DNA of 64,000 nt from Nematostella vectensis (taxonomy: Eukaryota; Cnidaria; Anthozoa; Actiniaria; Edwardsiidae): positions 9,059,519-9,123,518 of the forward strand of contig NC_064036.1 of assembly GCF_932526225.1 (NCBI RefSeq). The letters run 5' to 3'. Made by a program: the position numbers and the translations under genes. The stretch's first letter is position 1. Each line of letters starts with the position of its first letter. Below are positions 1 to 12,792 of the stretch, in pieces. The notes below the pieces were generated by a model. It searched no databases and was not told where the DNA came from. It was given only the letters and a program-made list of their open reading frames with translations.

Positions 1-27
1 ATAACTTGTACTCGCTATTTCTACAAA

Positions 28-3000
28 ATGGGGAAAGATAAGAAAGATCGAAAGCACAAGGGTGGATTAACTGAGGATATACTCGAAAAAAATGTGACGA
101 AACCTTCCAAGCGAGTGAAACACCGCAGGGAAAGACAAGCCGATTCTGTTGAAAGTGTGAGTTAATATTGAAAGAATACACCTATTGAAATGCAACGTAG
201 ACGAAGATTGGTTTGTTTCCTAAACAGTCTTTGTCTACGGTAATAACGCCCTTTACTTATTTTTGGGTATTTTATGGTAAGTTAAAAGTTCGATGATTTA
301 CTGAGAAATAGAAAATCTTTGAAAATGACTGGAGCAACAGCAGCTCTCCAAAAGTTGATTGGTCAAACTGTCCATACATTAGCATGTGCTTTGCGAATTG
401 GCCGTAGTCGGCTGTGAAAACCAAGCAATTCGAGTGCAATGCCATGTTGAATCTCATTTACTCTCAATATACTATACCCGGTGTATTCGATTGAGTTATT
501 TGATTCAATCGAATTCAAATAGGACCGAATTGGAAATTGAAATTGAAAATTGTGGAGCTTACCTTGGTGTAAGGGCTCTGTCGTAGTTTTGTCTAGTTTT
601 ACTCACAATTAGACACTAATTTGAATGCTGTACAGTATACTGTCGATAATGATTAAATCAACAATCCATCAATTACAGGATTTTTTTATTTACTCTCAAT
701 ATACTATACCCGGTGTATTCGATTGAATTGTTTGATTCAATCGAATTCAAATAGAACCGAATTGGTTGATTATTATGGTGATCGAAATAAATACAAAAAT
801 TGTGGAGCTTACCTTGGTGTAAGGGCTCTGTCGTAGTTTTGTCTAGTTTTACTCACAATTAGACACTAATTTGATATGCTGTACAGTATACTGTCGATAA
901 TTATTCAATCAACAATCCATCAATTACAGGATTTTATTATATTAAAATAGTTCCAAATTTTCACAGTTTATGGTTTTGGAAATATTAGATAAGAAAAAAG
1001 GTAACAAGAACTGTTTTCTTTCAGTTTGTAGAGGAAAAACTATCAAAGAAGATTTTAGAGCAGGCAAGACAGCAACAGGATGAATTGATGGAAGAATATG
1101 GCTTCAGGAAAACAGGAGACAGAAAGACTTTGAAATCTGCCCAAACAACACTTGGGACACCAGACTTGGACAGGATTGATGATGATGATGAGGATGATTC
1201 TGATGATGGAGCATCAATGACTAGTGAGACCTACTATGAAAACGTGGTGTGTAGTACTGTAGACATTATTTTACTGTAATATTGTACAATGTAATAATCC
1301 ATTTTAATGTATTCATATCATAGCAGAAGACACTTTTGGTAGGGCGTGTAGTTTGAGTGTAGTGCATGCACGGATTTTGCGTGTAAAACGCTGAGTGTAC
1401 TACACGATCAGTGCGTGTAGTTTTCCTTTGTTATGCAGGAATGTTGGCTATTGTTCTTTCGAATTTTTATTGCATGGAAAACTATTGATAATGCTGATAA
1501 TACTTTGATACCCAAGCCACATGAAACGAGAACGTTTTAGTTGTAGCGTACAACATGTATGCGTTAAAATAACGCGGTACTTTGTTCGTATTCTCGGCTT
1601 GCGTACGACAAAACTAATCGACTGTTTTACTGATTGCGACGTTCTTTATAACAAATTAAAGCTAAGATATAGGGGATTCTTTTTCAAGGGGTCTATTTGA
1701 TGCGCGAGTAGGAAAACAAGAGAAAACACTCCTAGTTTAGTAGCCGCCGACATTGTTTTGCAGAGGCAAGCGAAGATCAATCGTCAGCTTGCTCTCTTGG
1801 CTTGTGTACAGCTCAAACTAATCGACTGCTTTATGGATTGCGACGTTCTTTGTAGTAAATTAAAGCTTAGATATAGAGGATTCTTTTTCGAGGGGTCTAT
1901 TTGATGCGCTAGTTAAAAAGCAAGAAAAAACAGTCATAGTTTAGTTGCCGCCGACATTACTATGTCTTTGTTTTGCAAAAGCAAAGCAAAGATCGATTGT
2001 CACCTCGCTCTCTTCGGCTTGTGTACGGCTCAAACTAATCGACTGCTTTTCGGATTGCGACGTTATTTATAGCAAATTAAAGCTTAGATACAGGGGATTC
2101 TTTTTCGAGGGGTCTATTTGATGCACAAGTTGAAAAGCAAGAGAAAACAGTCATAGTTTAGTTGCCGCCGACATTACTATGTCTTTGTTTTGCAAAGGCA
2201 AAGCGAAGATCGATTGTCACCTCGCTCTCTTCGGCTTGTGTATGGCTCAAACTAATCGACTGCTTTTCGGATTGCGACGTTATTTATAGCAAATTAAAGC
2301 TTAGATACAGGGGATTCTTTTTCGAGGGGTCTATTTGATGCACAAGTTGAAAAGCAAGAGAAAACAGTCATAGTTTAGTTGCCGCCGACATTACTATGTC
2401 TTTGTTTTGCAAAGGCAAAGCGAAGATCGATTGTCACCTTGCTCTCTTCGGCTTGTGTACAGCTCAAACTAATCGACTGCTTTTCGGATTGCGACGTTAT
2501 TTATAGCAAATTAAAGATTAGATACAGGGGATTCTTTTTCGAGGGGTCTATTTGATGCACAAGTTGAAAAGCAAGAGAAAACAGTCATAGTTTAGTTGCT
2601 GCCGACATTACAATGTCTTGGTTTTGCAAAGGCAAAGCGAAGATCAATTATTCCTGTTTGATACTCAGTAAACAACATACGCTTTTTTTCTTCAATACAA
2701 CGCAAAACTCTTAGTAACTTATACCACAAAAAAGACTAAAGAATTCGAAGCGATTTTAGAAGCGTGGCTCAACACAGTTAGAGTAATAGGCTTCTGTATT
2801 TTTTTTTTGTAGTTTGAACATACAAAAAAACACGAGATCCACCTACAAACTTCACACTTTTCCTTCTAATCACTACAAAAACGCTTTCTATTTTTAAGTT
2901 CGCTTGCTATAACTAAGCAGAAATTAGAAATAAAGTTTGAATCAATTATTTATTTGCCGATATAAGTAAAACAAAAGTTGTATCCGCCATTAATTCACAT

Positions 3001-6000
3001 ATTATACATGGTTCTGACTTATCAAACGTCAAAGTATTTTTCTTCGCATAATCTAAATGTTGAGTGAGGCATAACAATGAGGTGTAACTCCTAATATTCT
3101 CAAGGGATTTCGTAGAAGTTAATGAGGCAAACAGTTGCGTGTAGTTTGGTGTGTGTAGTCCACACAAGGTGCGTTGAATTTGAGTGTATGAATCTAATTA
3201 CACTCAAACTACGCGCAAAAAACTCGCAAAAAACGTGCACAAAATGTTAAGTTTCTTCCAGGCTGTACTTTAGTAGGATGTCTGTAAAGAGAGAGTTGAC
3301 TTTTGGGTGTTTATGGGAGATTGGTTAATTATTTTTTACAGTGTTTTCAAAAAGGACTTTACCCACACTGCATCAATCTAGGAAGGAGGGCTTAAGCACT
3401 ATACTGTATTGCTATGTATGTTAGACAATTTTTATACAATTATTATAAACATAACTTATGATAACAGTGTTGACTTTGGTACCACAATTCACATGTTATT
3501 GCAATGCCTTATGCAAGCATTTTATTCAGCTCTGCCAAAAGTTCGTTTTCTCTAGGGCATGCTGTTGTAAAAATAATTGTGGTCTCTGAAGAAGACACTG
3601 GTTCAAGGTTACTAACTATTGTTTGTTTAAATTCACCATATGCTGTACAGACACAGGAACTATTTTCTTTGTGTTTAAGATGGACAGCTTTAAGGTTGAT
3701 CTAGGTACAGTAAGTACAATCTGCTTCTAAGATGTATTTTTTTTTACAGGAAGTTGATGAAGAAGAAGAAAAAGCCTTTGAGATGTTTATGTCTCAGGAA
3801 GCCCCAACAAGAAAAACACTTGCTGATGTCATCATGGAAAAGATTCAGGACAAGAAAACAGAGATTGAAAGCCACATGTCAGGTAATGAATTTTTAATAG
3901 TCTTACTGCAGTACATACAATATTTAAAATGTAAAATTATGTTGTAGTATTTTCAATTTAAAACATTTGATTACATTAGTTAGATATAAACCAAAAATTG
4001 CTTAACTGCTCAAGCTATTATAGAATATAGTATATAAATTAATTTATTTCTATTTTTCTTCATCTTCACCAGAGCAAAGCACTGCTCCCCAAATGGATGA
4101 AAGGCTTGTCAAAGTCTTCAAAGGGTTAGAGCACTATATAAACTATAAATATAAATTTTCTTCTCCTCTTCTCCAGATTAACATTGATCAATGTATTTTT
4201 TTACATTTTGCAACATTAATTTTTATTAAACATATGATTGACCAGGTTACATTATTGGCTTGTCATTATTTTTCACATTTACATATATAATTAATTACTG
4301 TAAGTTGTCTCTGACTGGCATCTTACAAAATGCACTACAAACAAGAGCTTAGCACATCAAACCAGTGCAAATCAAGTAAAAAGAATACTCTTCACTGGTG
4401 CTCTATTAAGCACACGCTCAATTAACTTGTTTTTCACTTGTACTTACTAGTGAGAAACAGAAACTTTCTGTTGATTGAACTTCTGTAATTGTTTTTCTAC
4501 TTTCGATACAGAGTTGGAGAGATCCTAAAGAAGTATAGATCTGGAAAGCTTCCCAAGGCATTCAAGTTTATTCCCTCTCTTACAAACTGGGAGGAGGTTA
4601 GCATTAAGTCATATAAACATAAAATAACAGCAATGTGCTACTATGGCACAAATTCATTAATTTGTGCTTCCATGCATTAATTAGAATCACTAGACTTTAT
4701 CTGCCCCTGCTAGAAATCACAACTTGAACTTGGCTAGAATGTAGGCCTCATACAATGTATGTACAGAACTAGTGTAGTAATGGATTTGTGCAAACTTTTG
4801 TTGGTGTTTATCACAACCTTACATAAGTTTATTTAGATCAATCCTTTTGAATTATATTAGTGTGTGCAACCATCATTGATGTTTATTCAAATCCATCCTT
4901 TTGAATCATCCTCCCATGTGTATCCTTGTAGATGTTTATTCCACCCCTTGACTTAAATCTCTTTGAATTATACTTTAGCGTGTATGTAACCTAATAAAAA
5001 TGCTTCTTTCAGCTTTTGAGGAGTTTGTTTGACAGTGATCCTCCTCTCTTTAGGTGTTGTTTATAACTGAGCCTGATGAATGGTCAGCGGCTGCCCTGTT
5101 TCAAGCAACCAAAATATTTGTATCAAACCTTAATGCAAAGATGGCACAAAGGTACATATCTTCATCTACCTGACTTGAACACAACACTGCAAAACATTTT
5201 TTATTTGTTTAAGACAACTTATGAATCAGGGTAGGTTTGTTTGTTGTGTGGTATTATTTAGGATAAACTAGGCATATCAACCTATTGGCCTTACTGCCTG
5301 ATTAATGCCAGAACCACAGATTACAGTATTACAGTGCAATGTGACACTAGATACCTTGTTAGAAACGCTGCATTGAAATATTTACATAAAGTCTTTGGTC
5401 TTCTCAGGTTTTTTAATCTTGTTCTGCTACCAAGAATTCAAGATGACATTGCAGAGTACAAAAGGCTTAACTACCATCTGTACATGGTAATGATAAGAAT
5501 GTCAGTGCAGAGTACAAAATGCTTAACTACCATCTCTACATGGTAATGATAAGAATGTCAGTCAGTCAGTCAGTCAGTCAGTCAGTCAGTCAGTCAGTCA
5601 GTCAGTCAGTCAGTCAGTCAGTCAGTCAGTCAGTCAGTCAGTCAGTCATACAGTATATATTTTAAATTATTATTTATTTAAATTATTGTATACATTACTG
5701 AATACTAAAGTAACAAAAGTATTGAATACCCAGGGAATTTGTAAGACTGCTAACTTTTGTTTTAATTCCAAGGCTCTCAAAAAGGCGCTATTCAAGCCAG
5801 CTGCATTTTTCAAGGGAATCCTTCTTCCTATGTGTGAGGTAGGCTGAATGTTACAGCGAACAGACTACTTGTGTAGAATGGTATATACAGTATCTATGTG
5901 GTGCATATATGTTTAGGTACTGTATGTACCAGAAAGGGTTAAAGCAGGATTGGCATATATAGAATAGTAGATAATAAATAACTTTACAGAAGAGTACGGT

Positions 6001-8197
6001 TAGATTCTATCACTTCTACTAAATTGCCCAAGTTCAGATATATTGTGGATACAGAGATTAAAAATAATGGTAATGATAAGTGTCTTATTGGCAAGCTACT
6101 GCAGGTGTTTTCCTGAAAGTATTTGAGGTTGACTAGAGGAAGCCGTCAAGTGCTAGGGTTGAACCTTGCAGTGTTACTGTATGTAATTGAAGTTTGTACA
6201 TGTCATAGTCTGGTAACTGCTCTCTGCGTGAAGCCATCATCATCAGTAGTGTGTTGGCCAAGACCACTATCCCTGTGCTTCACTCAAGTGCTGTCATTTT
6301 GAAAATTGCTGAGATGAATTACTCAGGTAAAATAGTGGAAACACCGACTTTTGGAGTGGCCCATAAAGTAGTCCATAAATAAATGGAGGCTGTTTCCTTT
6401 GTTTCTAGGGGCAAATAGCATTTTTCTGAGGACATTGTTTGACAAGAAGTATGCCTTGCCATACCGTGTTATTGATGCTGCAGTTTATCATTTTCTAAGG
6501 TAAGATACTTAATAAAAACATGAACATCTAAACCGTGAACACCTAAAATACGTATGAAATGTTTATTGTCTTCTGACGAATCAGACGCGAGAATTCAGAC
6601 ACTAAAGCTTGTTGAGACATGTTTTTGCTTGAATATCTCGCCAGTGACTGGGCGGAAAAACATTCCATACAAATTTCCGATGTTCACGGTTTTACTCTTA
6701 CTTAAAGATCCAGCCTACTTTGCGGGCGCCCCAAAGGTCACCCACTCGATAGGGCTCATTCGCGGGGATGACCTTTGGGAGGGAGCGCCCCAACCTTACA
6801 CTGGATCTCCAAGCATAGTTTTTACTGATTGCGCTCATGTGATGAGTGGTGAAATTTGTTATCTACGATCTTAGGGGGCCACAAAATGAGAGAAACCTAT
6901 TTATTGATGTATAATTTGTGTGATCTTATTCTCGCTTTACAGGTTCCTTACTGATAAGCGTACTCTTCCAGTTCTCTGGCATCAGTGCTTGTTGACGTTC
7001 GTGCAAAGGTAAGATTCTAGACAGTTGTTTGACACCTACTCTTGGCTAGTTAACGTTTGTGCAAAGGTAAGATTCTAGACAGTTGTTTGACACCTACTCT
7101 TGGCTAGTTGACGTTTGTGCAAAGGTAAGATTCTAGACAGTTGTTTGACACCTACTCTTGGCTAGTTAACGTTCGTGTAAAGGTAAGATTCTAGACAGTT
7201 GTTTGACACCTACTCTTGGCTAGTTGACGTTTGTGCTAAGGTGAGATTGTAAATGTTCTTTGCGGCACCTATTCTTATTGATGTTTGTGTTCCAGTTATC
7301 TTTAGAACTCGTTTATACTTGAGTTCTTAAAGCCCTATGCTTGTTGACGTTAGTACAAAGGTCACATTCTAAACGTTCTCTGGCATCAGCGCTTTTTGAC
7401 GTTTGTGCAAAAGTGAGATTTTGTAATAGGCTGTGGTCAAGTTTTTGCAATTTCAAGAAAGTAAGAATTTGTAGAAAACGAATGCATTCACGTCCGATGA
7501 TGGCACTTATTGGGTATTCTGTTTTTTTTTCAGATATAAAGAGGATATTTCAAGCGAACAGAAGGAGGCTCTGATGGAGCTTTGCAGAGTCCATGTCCAC
7601 GATAAGGTCAGCGGATGAGCATCAGTTGCCACGTGTCAGAAATCATGTGATCAGTGTTTTGGGTCACGTGTTCAATGTTTGAAATTGCGTGGCTAAGTAG
7701 AATTCGCCAAACCTGGACTCGAATAGGAGGGACATACGAAGACATACAAGGCATATACGGGACTGACCGATGTCCAAGCCCCTTCTTGAAATTCATATAA
7801 GATAACTGTGCATTTGAGAACTTTCATATTTAATTAACAATATTTTGCCGTATGGACTATTCCCATTATTCACCGAAACTGAGGAGAATAATTGTTTTCA
7901 TATATCATTTATGGGAAATGAACTATACAACAACGACAAAAAGAAGCGAGATTTTAAGTTCATTTTGGGATTTCCTAATGGATGTATGGTCCAAAGGTTC
8001 CAACCAGTCCTGTTATCGAAATTCTATGAACCTAATGTTAACTTTTATGTTTAGATCAATCCTAATCCTATTCTCTCCCCAAACATCTAACAGTAAATTG
8101 TTAATCCTGTCCGCAGATCACACCTGAAGTTCGCCGTGAACTCGTGCACTCCAAAAGCAGAGACATGGAAACTGACCAGCCCATGGAAAGCACGTGA
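28..8197 (+). CDS. BYSL: Bystin, 40S ribosome biogenesis factor (13 exons)
   Basis: Exons 28-156, 1025-1246, 3750-3882, 4073-4124, 4512-4596, 5054-5151, 5408-5486, 5773-5838, 6209-6326, 6409-6499, 6943-7008, 7534-7606, 8117-8197. All join in frame at GT/AG sites and give about 430 aa, close to the roughly 437 aa of the human protein. Recognised from conserved blocks: [86 protein letters not shown] and [16 protein letters not shown]. The N-terminal third is charged, with an acidic [10 protein letters not shown] run, as usual for the family. Bystin (yeast Enp1) is a nuclear and cytoplasmic factor needed for late 40S precursor maturation. The ATG at 28 follows ACAAA; the promoter lies left of the window. 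Introns 7 and 11 begin with tandem copies of the preceding exon end. The exact donors after exons 1, 2 and 4 are the least certain junctions. Confidence 0.95.
456..940. repeat. Two-copy tandem duplication, about 230 bp, bystin intron 1
   Basis: The segment beginning TTTACTCTCAATATACTATA near 457 recurs near 689, and the matching tail (GGAGCTTACCTTGGTG and onward to the AACAATCCATCAATTACAGG stretch) occurs near 555-680 and 802-930. The second copy carries a small insertion, so the units differ slightly in length. No coding potential is seen. Confidence 0.8.
1342..3250. mobile_element. Inverted-repeat-bounded element filling bystin intron 2 (candidate non-autonomous transposon)
   Basis: The left edge near 1344 carries GCGTGTAGTTTGAGTGTA. 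Near 3200-3222 its near-perfect reverse complement occurs (TACACTCAAACTACGCGC, one mismatch). Both edges also contain extra GTGTAG-type sub-terminal motifs. The interior is mostly the 217-bp tandem array described separately, with no transposase reading frame. A target-site duplication was not found, so the exact ends are uncertain. Confidence 0.45.
1590..2650. repeat. About 217-bp tandem repeat, five copies, bystin intron 2
   Basis: The phrase CTCAAACTAATCGACTGCTT recurs at about 1810, 2030, 2245 and 2463, with a diverged first copy near 1610. Each copy also contains GATTGCGACGTT, GAGGGGTCTATTTGATGC and GTTGCCGCCGACATTAC-type blocks. The central copies are nearly identical, so the expansion is recent. 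No conserved reading frame runs through the units. Confidence 0.9.
5451..5648. repeat. 56-bp duplication of bystin exon 7 end plus donor, followed by (GTCA)n
   Basis: Copy 1 (5451-5506) holds the last 36 bases of exon 7 and its donor GTAATG. Copy 2 (5507-5562) repeats them with two exon-part substitutions and keeps an intact donor. The end of copy 2 runs into about 23 perfect GTCA units (5557-5648). The tetranucleotide is already present at the copy junctions, so the microsatellite probably grew from the duplication edge. Confidence 0.92.
6991..7260. repeat. 58-bp array of bystin exon 11 end plus splice donor, five copies
   Basis: Copies start at 6991, 7049, 7107, 7165 and 7223. The first contains the true end of exon 11 and the donor at 7009. 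The others repeat GTGCAAAGGTAAGATTCT, giving decoy donors at about 7067, 7125, 7183 and 7241. Older diverged copies lie at about 7340-7420 and include more upstream exon sequence (TCTCTGGCATCAG). The period is not a multiple of three, so use of a decoy donor would shift the frame. Confidence 0.93.
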
Positions 8198-8425
8198 TCC
8201 ACCGTGATGTAGCCATGAAACTCACGAGATTTGCCAAAACGTGGGCTCTCACGGAAACTGCAAACTGACATGAAAACTTGCCATATCATGGAGAGCACTT
8301 GATCTAACTATGTAACGCATGTGAACTCTTTGTGGAACGCAAGTGATGTGATCATGGAAAGCACTTGATTCTTTTAAATCCTGGGAACTTCGTGGTTTGA
8401 CCCTGAAAGCACAAGATCCACGAAA
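8180..8425. repeat. Degenerate copies of the bystin stop-codon segment in the 3' UTR
   Basis: The coding end CATGGAAAGCACGTGATCC is echoed at about 8288 (CATGGAGAGCACTTGATC), 8354 (CATGGAAAGCACTTGATT) and 8403 (CTGAAAGCACAAGATCC). Spacing is irregular and the copies are diverged, so this is a weaker case than the intronic arrays. Confidence 0.5.
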
Positions 8426-8794
8426 GGCTCTTGCTGGCAGCACCGAAAGATAACACTGTGCTTAACGTAAGCGACATGTGTAAACCAAACCAATGTTGAA
8501 ATGGAAATTCGAATCTCTGTAGAGGTTGAAGAGAGGGCGAGAAGTTAACTTACCTGTTATGGATACCCAGGACTAGACCGAAAAAGAAGGTCGAATTTTA
8601 TTGGTCATGAAAGAGTAATCGATATCACGTTAACAAATACACTGCGGACTGGTTCGTGGCTTCTACGTTCGGTTGAATGTTTCGCCTTTGTATAAATGAT
8701 ACATAGAAATTAATTCAGCTTTGATTTGATGGAAACTGGAATCGTAACATGAGATCAGTTTTGGTAGACATATCAGTGCCGTAACAGACCTCGA

Positions 8795-9110
8795 AATATT
8801 GGGGGGGGGGGGGGCACAATACAGGAACATTAAGCAAATATTTGGGGGCACAGCCACGCCCCTACTGGTCATTTACTTATAATTTTTGAAAATATATGGG
8901 GTGCAACATATTTTTGCCAAACGGGGTCACTTCCATGTAAGGAAACTAATGTGTTCCTTATTTGGAAAAACTGCATGATTCTTGTCATTTTTAAGGTTGT
9001 CGTTCCGCAGGTGCGTCGTAAACTTTATACTTGTAATCAGAAGAGAAAAACAGTGACTGTGACCATCTTTGGTCAATGGAGAAAGTATCTGAAAACAAAC
9101 TAAGAGTCCT
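8795..9110. repeat. Dispersed repeat copy between bystin and ephrin 1
   Basis: The stretch from about 8925 to 9098 is nearly identical to 62085-62275; shared blocks include CATGATTCTTGTCATTTTTA, AATCAGAAGAGAAAAACAGT and GACCATCTTTGGTCAATGGA. The upstream part (8795-8900, GGGGGCACAATACAGGAACA then CACGCCCCTACTGGTCATTT) matches 55335-55440. Three scattered relatives in one window point to a mobile family. The rest of 8430-9790 shows no recognised gene. Confidence 0.75.
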
Positions 9111-9793
9111 CAAACGACAACGTTTTCTTCATACGTGCCCCCAGTGCCCCACCCCCTGCTACGCCCCTGCATATATAGGGTTATATAATGTGAATTCTCG
9201 CATAATTTTACTCAGAAAAAAAATTGAAATAAAACTTCTATCGTCTCAATGTTTTTGGGCCCGTCTATTAGAAAAGCTGAAGAATGAGGGATTAGTCCAT
9301 TTTGTACTTTAGCCCTTATCATCCCTGCTTAAACGTTATCTGTTAATCTGTACTCAACCCTCCTTCCCCTGGCCCTTCCCCCTTTCTCGCACACAAAAGA
9401 AGAAAACACCATAAAATGTCGTTCCAGTTTGTCTCACCGGATTTTTCTGTCCTTTTGGGATGAGCCGTGAGGGCAGCTTGTCGCGAAAACCATCAAAAAC
9501 TGCGCTAAGGATCATGGTTATTGAAGAGGAACGCCTGCTCGGATTTGCCTTTATTAGTGTCATCGTACAACTCCCGTGGGTGGCTCAGCGAAATGTGTTT
9601 CGTTTTTTTCTAATTCTATCAGAAACTAAAAGCGTTTGACGGCCACTCCTTTCAAGGGTAGTGATATTAAAACCTTGATTCGCCGACTTCAGATGCAAAT
9701 GGGAAAGAAATATCCAGCATTCTAAGTTACCGCTGACAAATGGAGAATGGCTTGGAGAATGAATGAAAGAACCTGAATGAACTGATCGTGGAT

Positions 9794-12792
9794 ATGGATC
9801 TGACTATTTCTTCCCAGAGCAGTGCTATTTACAGCTGGATATTACAGATAGCCGTGTTATTCTGCCTTAAGAGGCTTATTGTGGGCGATGTCTACGAGAC
9901 GATTTACTGGAGTCCACAAAACCCCAAGTAAGGCTTGTTGAATTTCATAACAAAACATATATACTTAACTTATATATCTTATTTTCTTTCTATGGATTTT
10001 CGGATCCCTTTATTATTGTAATAGCGTTGTACCCTTATTTTAGACATTATGTTTGATCCCGATTTCTTGTGCTTATTATTATTATTTAAGCAAAATCAAT
10101 GGTTAAAATGGCAGGTTGAAAGATCAGATTAAGTTCTATGTACATGTGCACAACTTAGCGATTTTATTCCCTACTTCTGTGACCTTGTCGTCGACCATAA
10201 CATTGCGGGCGGTTTGCTCTAAATCTTCTATTTTTAACTAGATTAGATCTTATTCTATCGTTTCGACCCTACTATATCACTTGTCCTCCATATATTTGGC
10301 CAGTATACACGTTTCTTTAAAGCTAAATGAAGTGTAAATAATTAAAGAGGTTAAATTATGTTTGCGCTTAGAGAATCGCTTGTATAAGGTGCATTTGCTT
10401 GATTGAACTTTTTGTCTACCCGTCTGTCATGTTTGATGGAAGTCATTGAAATAGCATTAAACTTACTAATATAAGAAAACATACAATTTTGAACGGAACA
10501 TTAATATTTCACTGAAATGATGGTGTTTAGTTTTTCCCTTGCTTTGCTTTTAATTAAATGCAATTTAGTCTTACAAATGTGAGGTAAAACGCCGTGATAA
10601 AGGTATTAGACTATAACATATGCTAATGTTGCACTTAGATGCATCCAATGATCATTACATTCAAAATTGCAGTCAAATATCATTATCAAATCTAAGAAAA
10701 TCAACCAAAAACATTTTTTAACCCTTATTTTAATGTGTTATATCTTTTAGGTTTGCCTTATCTGAAGATAATCTAGCAAGTGGCAAGACATATTATGAAA
10801 TAGCAGTGATCCCAATGTCATATTTCAATGTTCTGTGTCCAAACTTAATCCAAATAGAGCGACAGCTGAAACATATCCCATCAAAGGAAAGACTGTTTGA
10901 AAACCTTTGGCTTGTAGATGAAAATGGTTTTAAAAACTGTTCAGCTAACCCAAGCAAAGGGGGTAACAGACTATTACATCAGTGTATTCCCAACAAACCC
11001 TTGGAACTACAGTATTATCAGCTCCAGTTTATGCGACAGAGTGCTATACCTGGCCAAGTCATTGAGATAGAAGAAGGGCAAACATATTACTTTATAGGTA
11101 GGTCTATCTAAGAAGCACTATCATCCAATGGGGTCCCTTTTTCCACTGTAAAGTAAGAAGAGTGATCTGTTGTGATATGTTTATACAAGGAGGATCACTT
11201 GGCTGACACAGCCTGTAGGAGAGTATGCTTCATGATGCCTGTGGTCAATTTTCCCCTCCCCCCCTCGACTTAGCACTCCAGGTAGCACCAATCCATTGTT
11301 TAATTATAAGTAATATTTGAGTGGTTGTTTGTATTCATGGCAGCTACCTCTGATGGAAGTAGGGAGTCACTAAACAAGACATCAGGAGGCAACTGCTTTG
11401 ATGCTGACAAGAAAGTGGCTATGCGAATGGCTGTTTATGTCTGCTATACAGATTTCACAGGTAAGAGATTTATATGTGATAGTATTATCACATATAAATA
11501 TATATTTTTTTGTCAAAATTAAATGGGAATTAAAGTAGGCTCCACCAGAAACTATTCACACAATGAAATGTTTAGTTTAGGAGATGGGAGGAAGCTGTGC
11601 GAGAAGAAAACAATTTAATGTTATCACCTAGCCATACAGTAGGTTTGAAATAAAGACAATGGAATGGTAAGGTGAACACAACAAGACATATATGAAAGGG
11701 GAGGAGGCATTGCCGTAGTGTACTCTGATATGGATAAACATGTAGCTGTTTTCCTTTGTTGGGAGGCAATACCCCTCCCCCTCCTTACTTTTTATCACAT
11801 TTCAGCATAATGGATGATTACACCCGTCTACTTTTATTGAGAATCCCCCCAAAATTTTCTGAGCTAATCAAAATGTTACAATCAAGGGAGTGCCACAGCT
11901 ACCTCCATATTACTTTTCATGACAGATCCTAAATGTCTCAGCAACAACTCTGAGAAGAACATTGATGATGCAAACGAACACTTTAACCGGACTATAGTTA
12001 TTGCAAAGTCCCAGCAAGTCGGTCCTGATAAGCTCTGGCACATTCTGGCTATTGCTCTTGCTGTGGCTTTCGCTGTTTCCTTCTTGGTTAATTGTATCTT
12101 CTTGGTGGTTGTGTGGTAAGTTTAATATGGATTTTTTTAGTATGGATTATTTCTTATCACGCAACATAAGTTAAGCATTAAAGGTTCTATTTACTGACAT
12201 ATGCCCTTTACCTAATCTGAATGCTTAGAAATGCATGCGGCCCGTGCTACCGTGTCCACGAATACAAAGCTTCAAGAAACTTTGCAAATTTGATCGACTC
12301 AATATTAATAACTTGGATCCATAGTTTACAAAGGAGAGCACTAGCTGTGCTTGGATGATGGCAAGCTTTGATGTGCACTCAATCAGTGAAAAAAAATCCA
12401 ATCTAAATGGTTTTAACGTTTTCATTCGCAAAACTGTCAAGGTGGCAACGGTAGCGCGCGTCGCACGATAAAACTGTTTAAGTGACCATGGTAGCGCGCG
12501 TCGCATGCTAAAACTGTCAAAGTGGCCACGGTAGCGCGCGTCGCATGGTAAAACTGTCAAAGTGACCACGGTCGCGCGCGTCGCACGGTGAAATTATCAA
12601 AGTGGCCATTGTAGCACTGTAGCGCTTCGTACTGTTTCATACGGTATTGTAAATCTCATTTATTTCAGCAGCCTTCGTAATGGTCAAAGTCGATCGTCTT
12701 GCAACGAAAACTCGTACCCGGATGAGGAACCTCTGAAAAGCGTCGCGGATAGCAAAAAGAGACCGCACTTTCGTCAGTCAGCGGCACTTTGA
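9794..12792 (+). CDS. Ephrin, transmembrane type, copy 1 (5 exons)
   Basis: Exons 9794-9927, 10751-11097, 11344-11460, 11926-12115, 12669-12792; 303 aa. The ATG is preceded in frame by a TGA nine codons earlier, which supports the start. An N-terminal hydrophobic segment (about 14-30) leads into a cupredoxin-like ephrin receptor-binding domain: IYWSPQNPKF, then the four expected cysteines (LCPNL, KNCSA, HQCIP, GGNCF) and YYFIATSDGSRESLN, the hallmark just before the last cysteine. A juxtamembrane stalk is followed by one transmembrane helix (LAIALAVAFAVSFLVNCIFL) and a short tail of about 40 residues with a single tyrosine (ENSYPDEE). This matches ephrin-B topology; vertebrate ephrin-B tails are longer and end in a PDZ ligand not seen here. 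Ephrins are surface ligands of Eph receptor tyrosine kinases. Confidence 0.9.
12425..12620. repeat. About 40-bp GC-rich tandem repeat, four to five copies, ephrin 1 intron 4
   Basis: Unit AAAACTGTCAAAGTGGCCAC followed by GGTAGCGCGCGTCGCA. The same GCCACGGTAGCGCACGTCGC core occurs once at about 29760 in the fibrinogen-like gene, so the sequence is dispersed as well as tandem. Confidence 0.85.
12666..12671 (+). promoter_or_regulatory. NAGNAG tandem splice acceptor, last ephrin 1 exon
   Basis: The acceptor reads CAGCAG. Use of the first AG gives Cys-Ser-Leu-Arg at the junction and of the second Cys-Leu-Arg. Both keep the frame, so one serine in the cytoplasmic tail can be present or absent. Confidence 0.7.
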
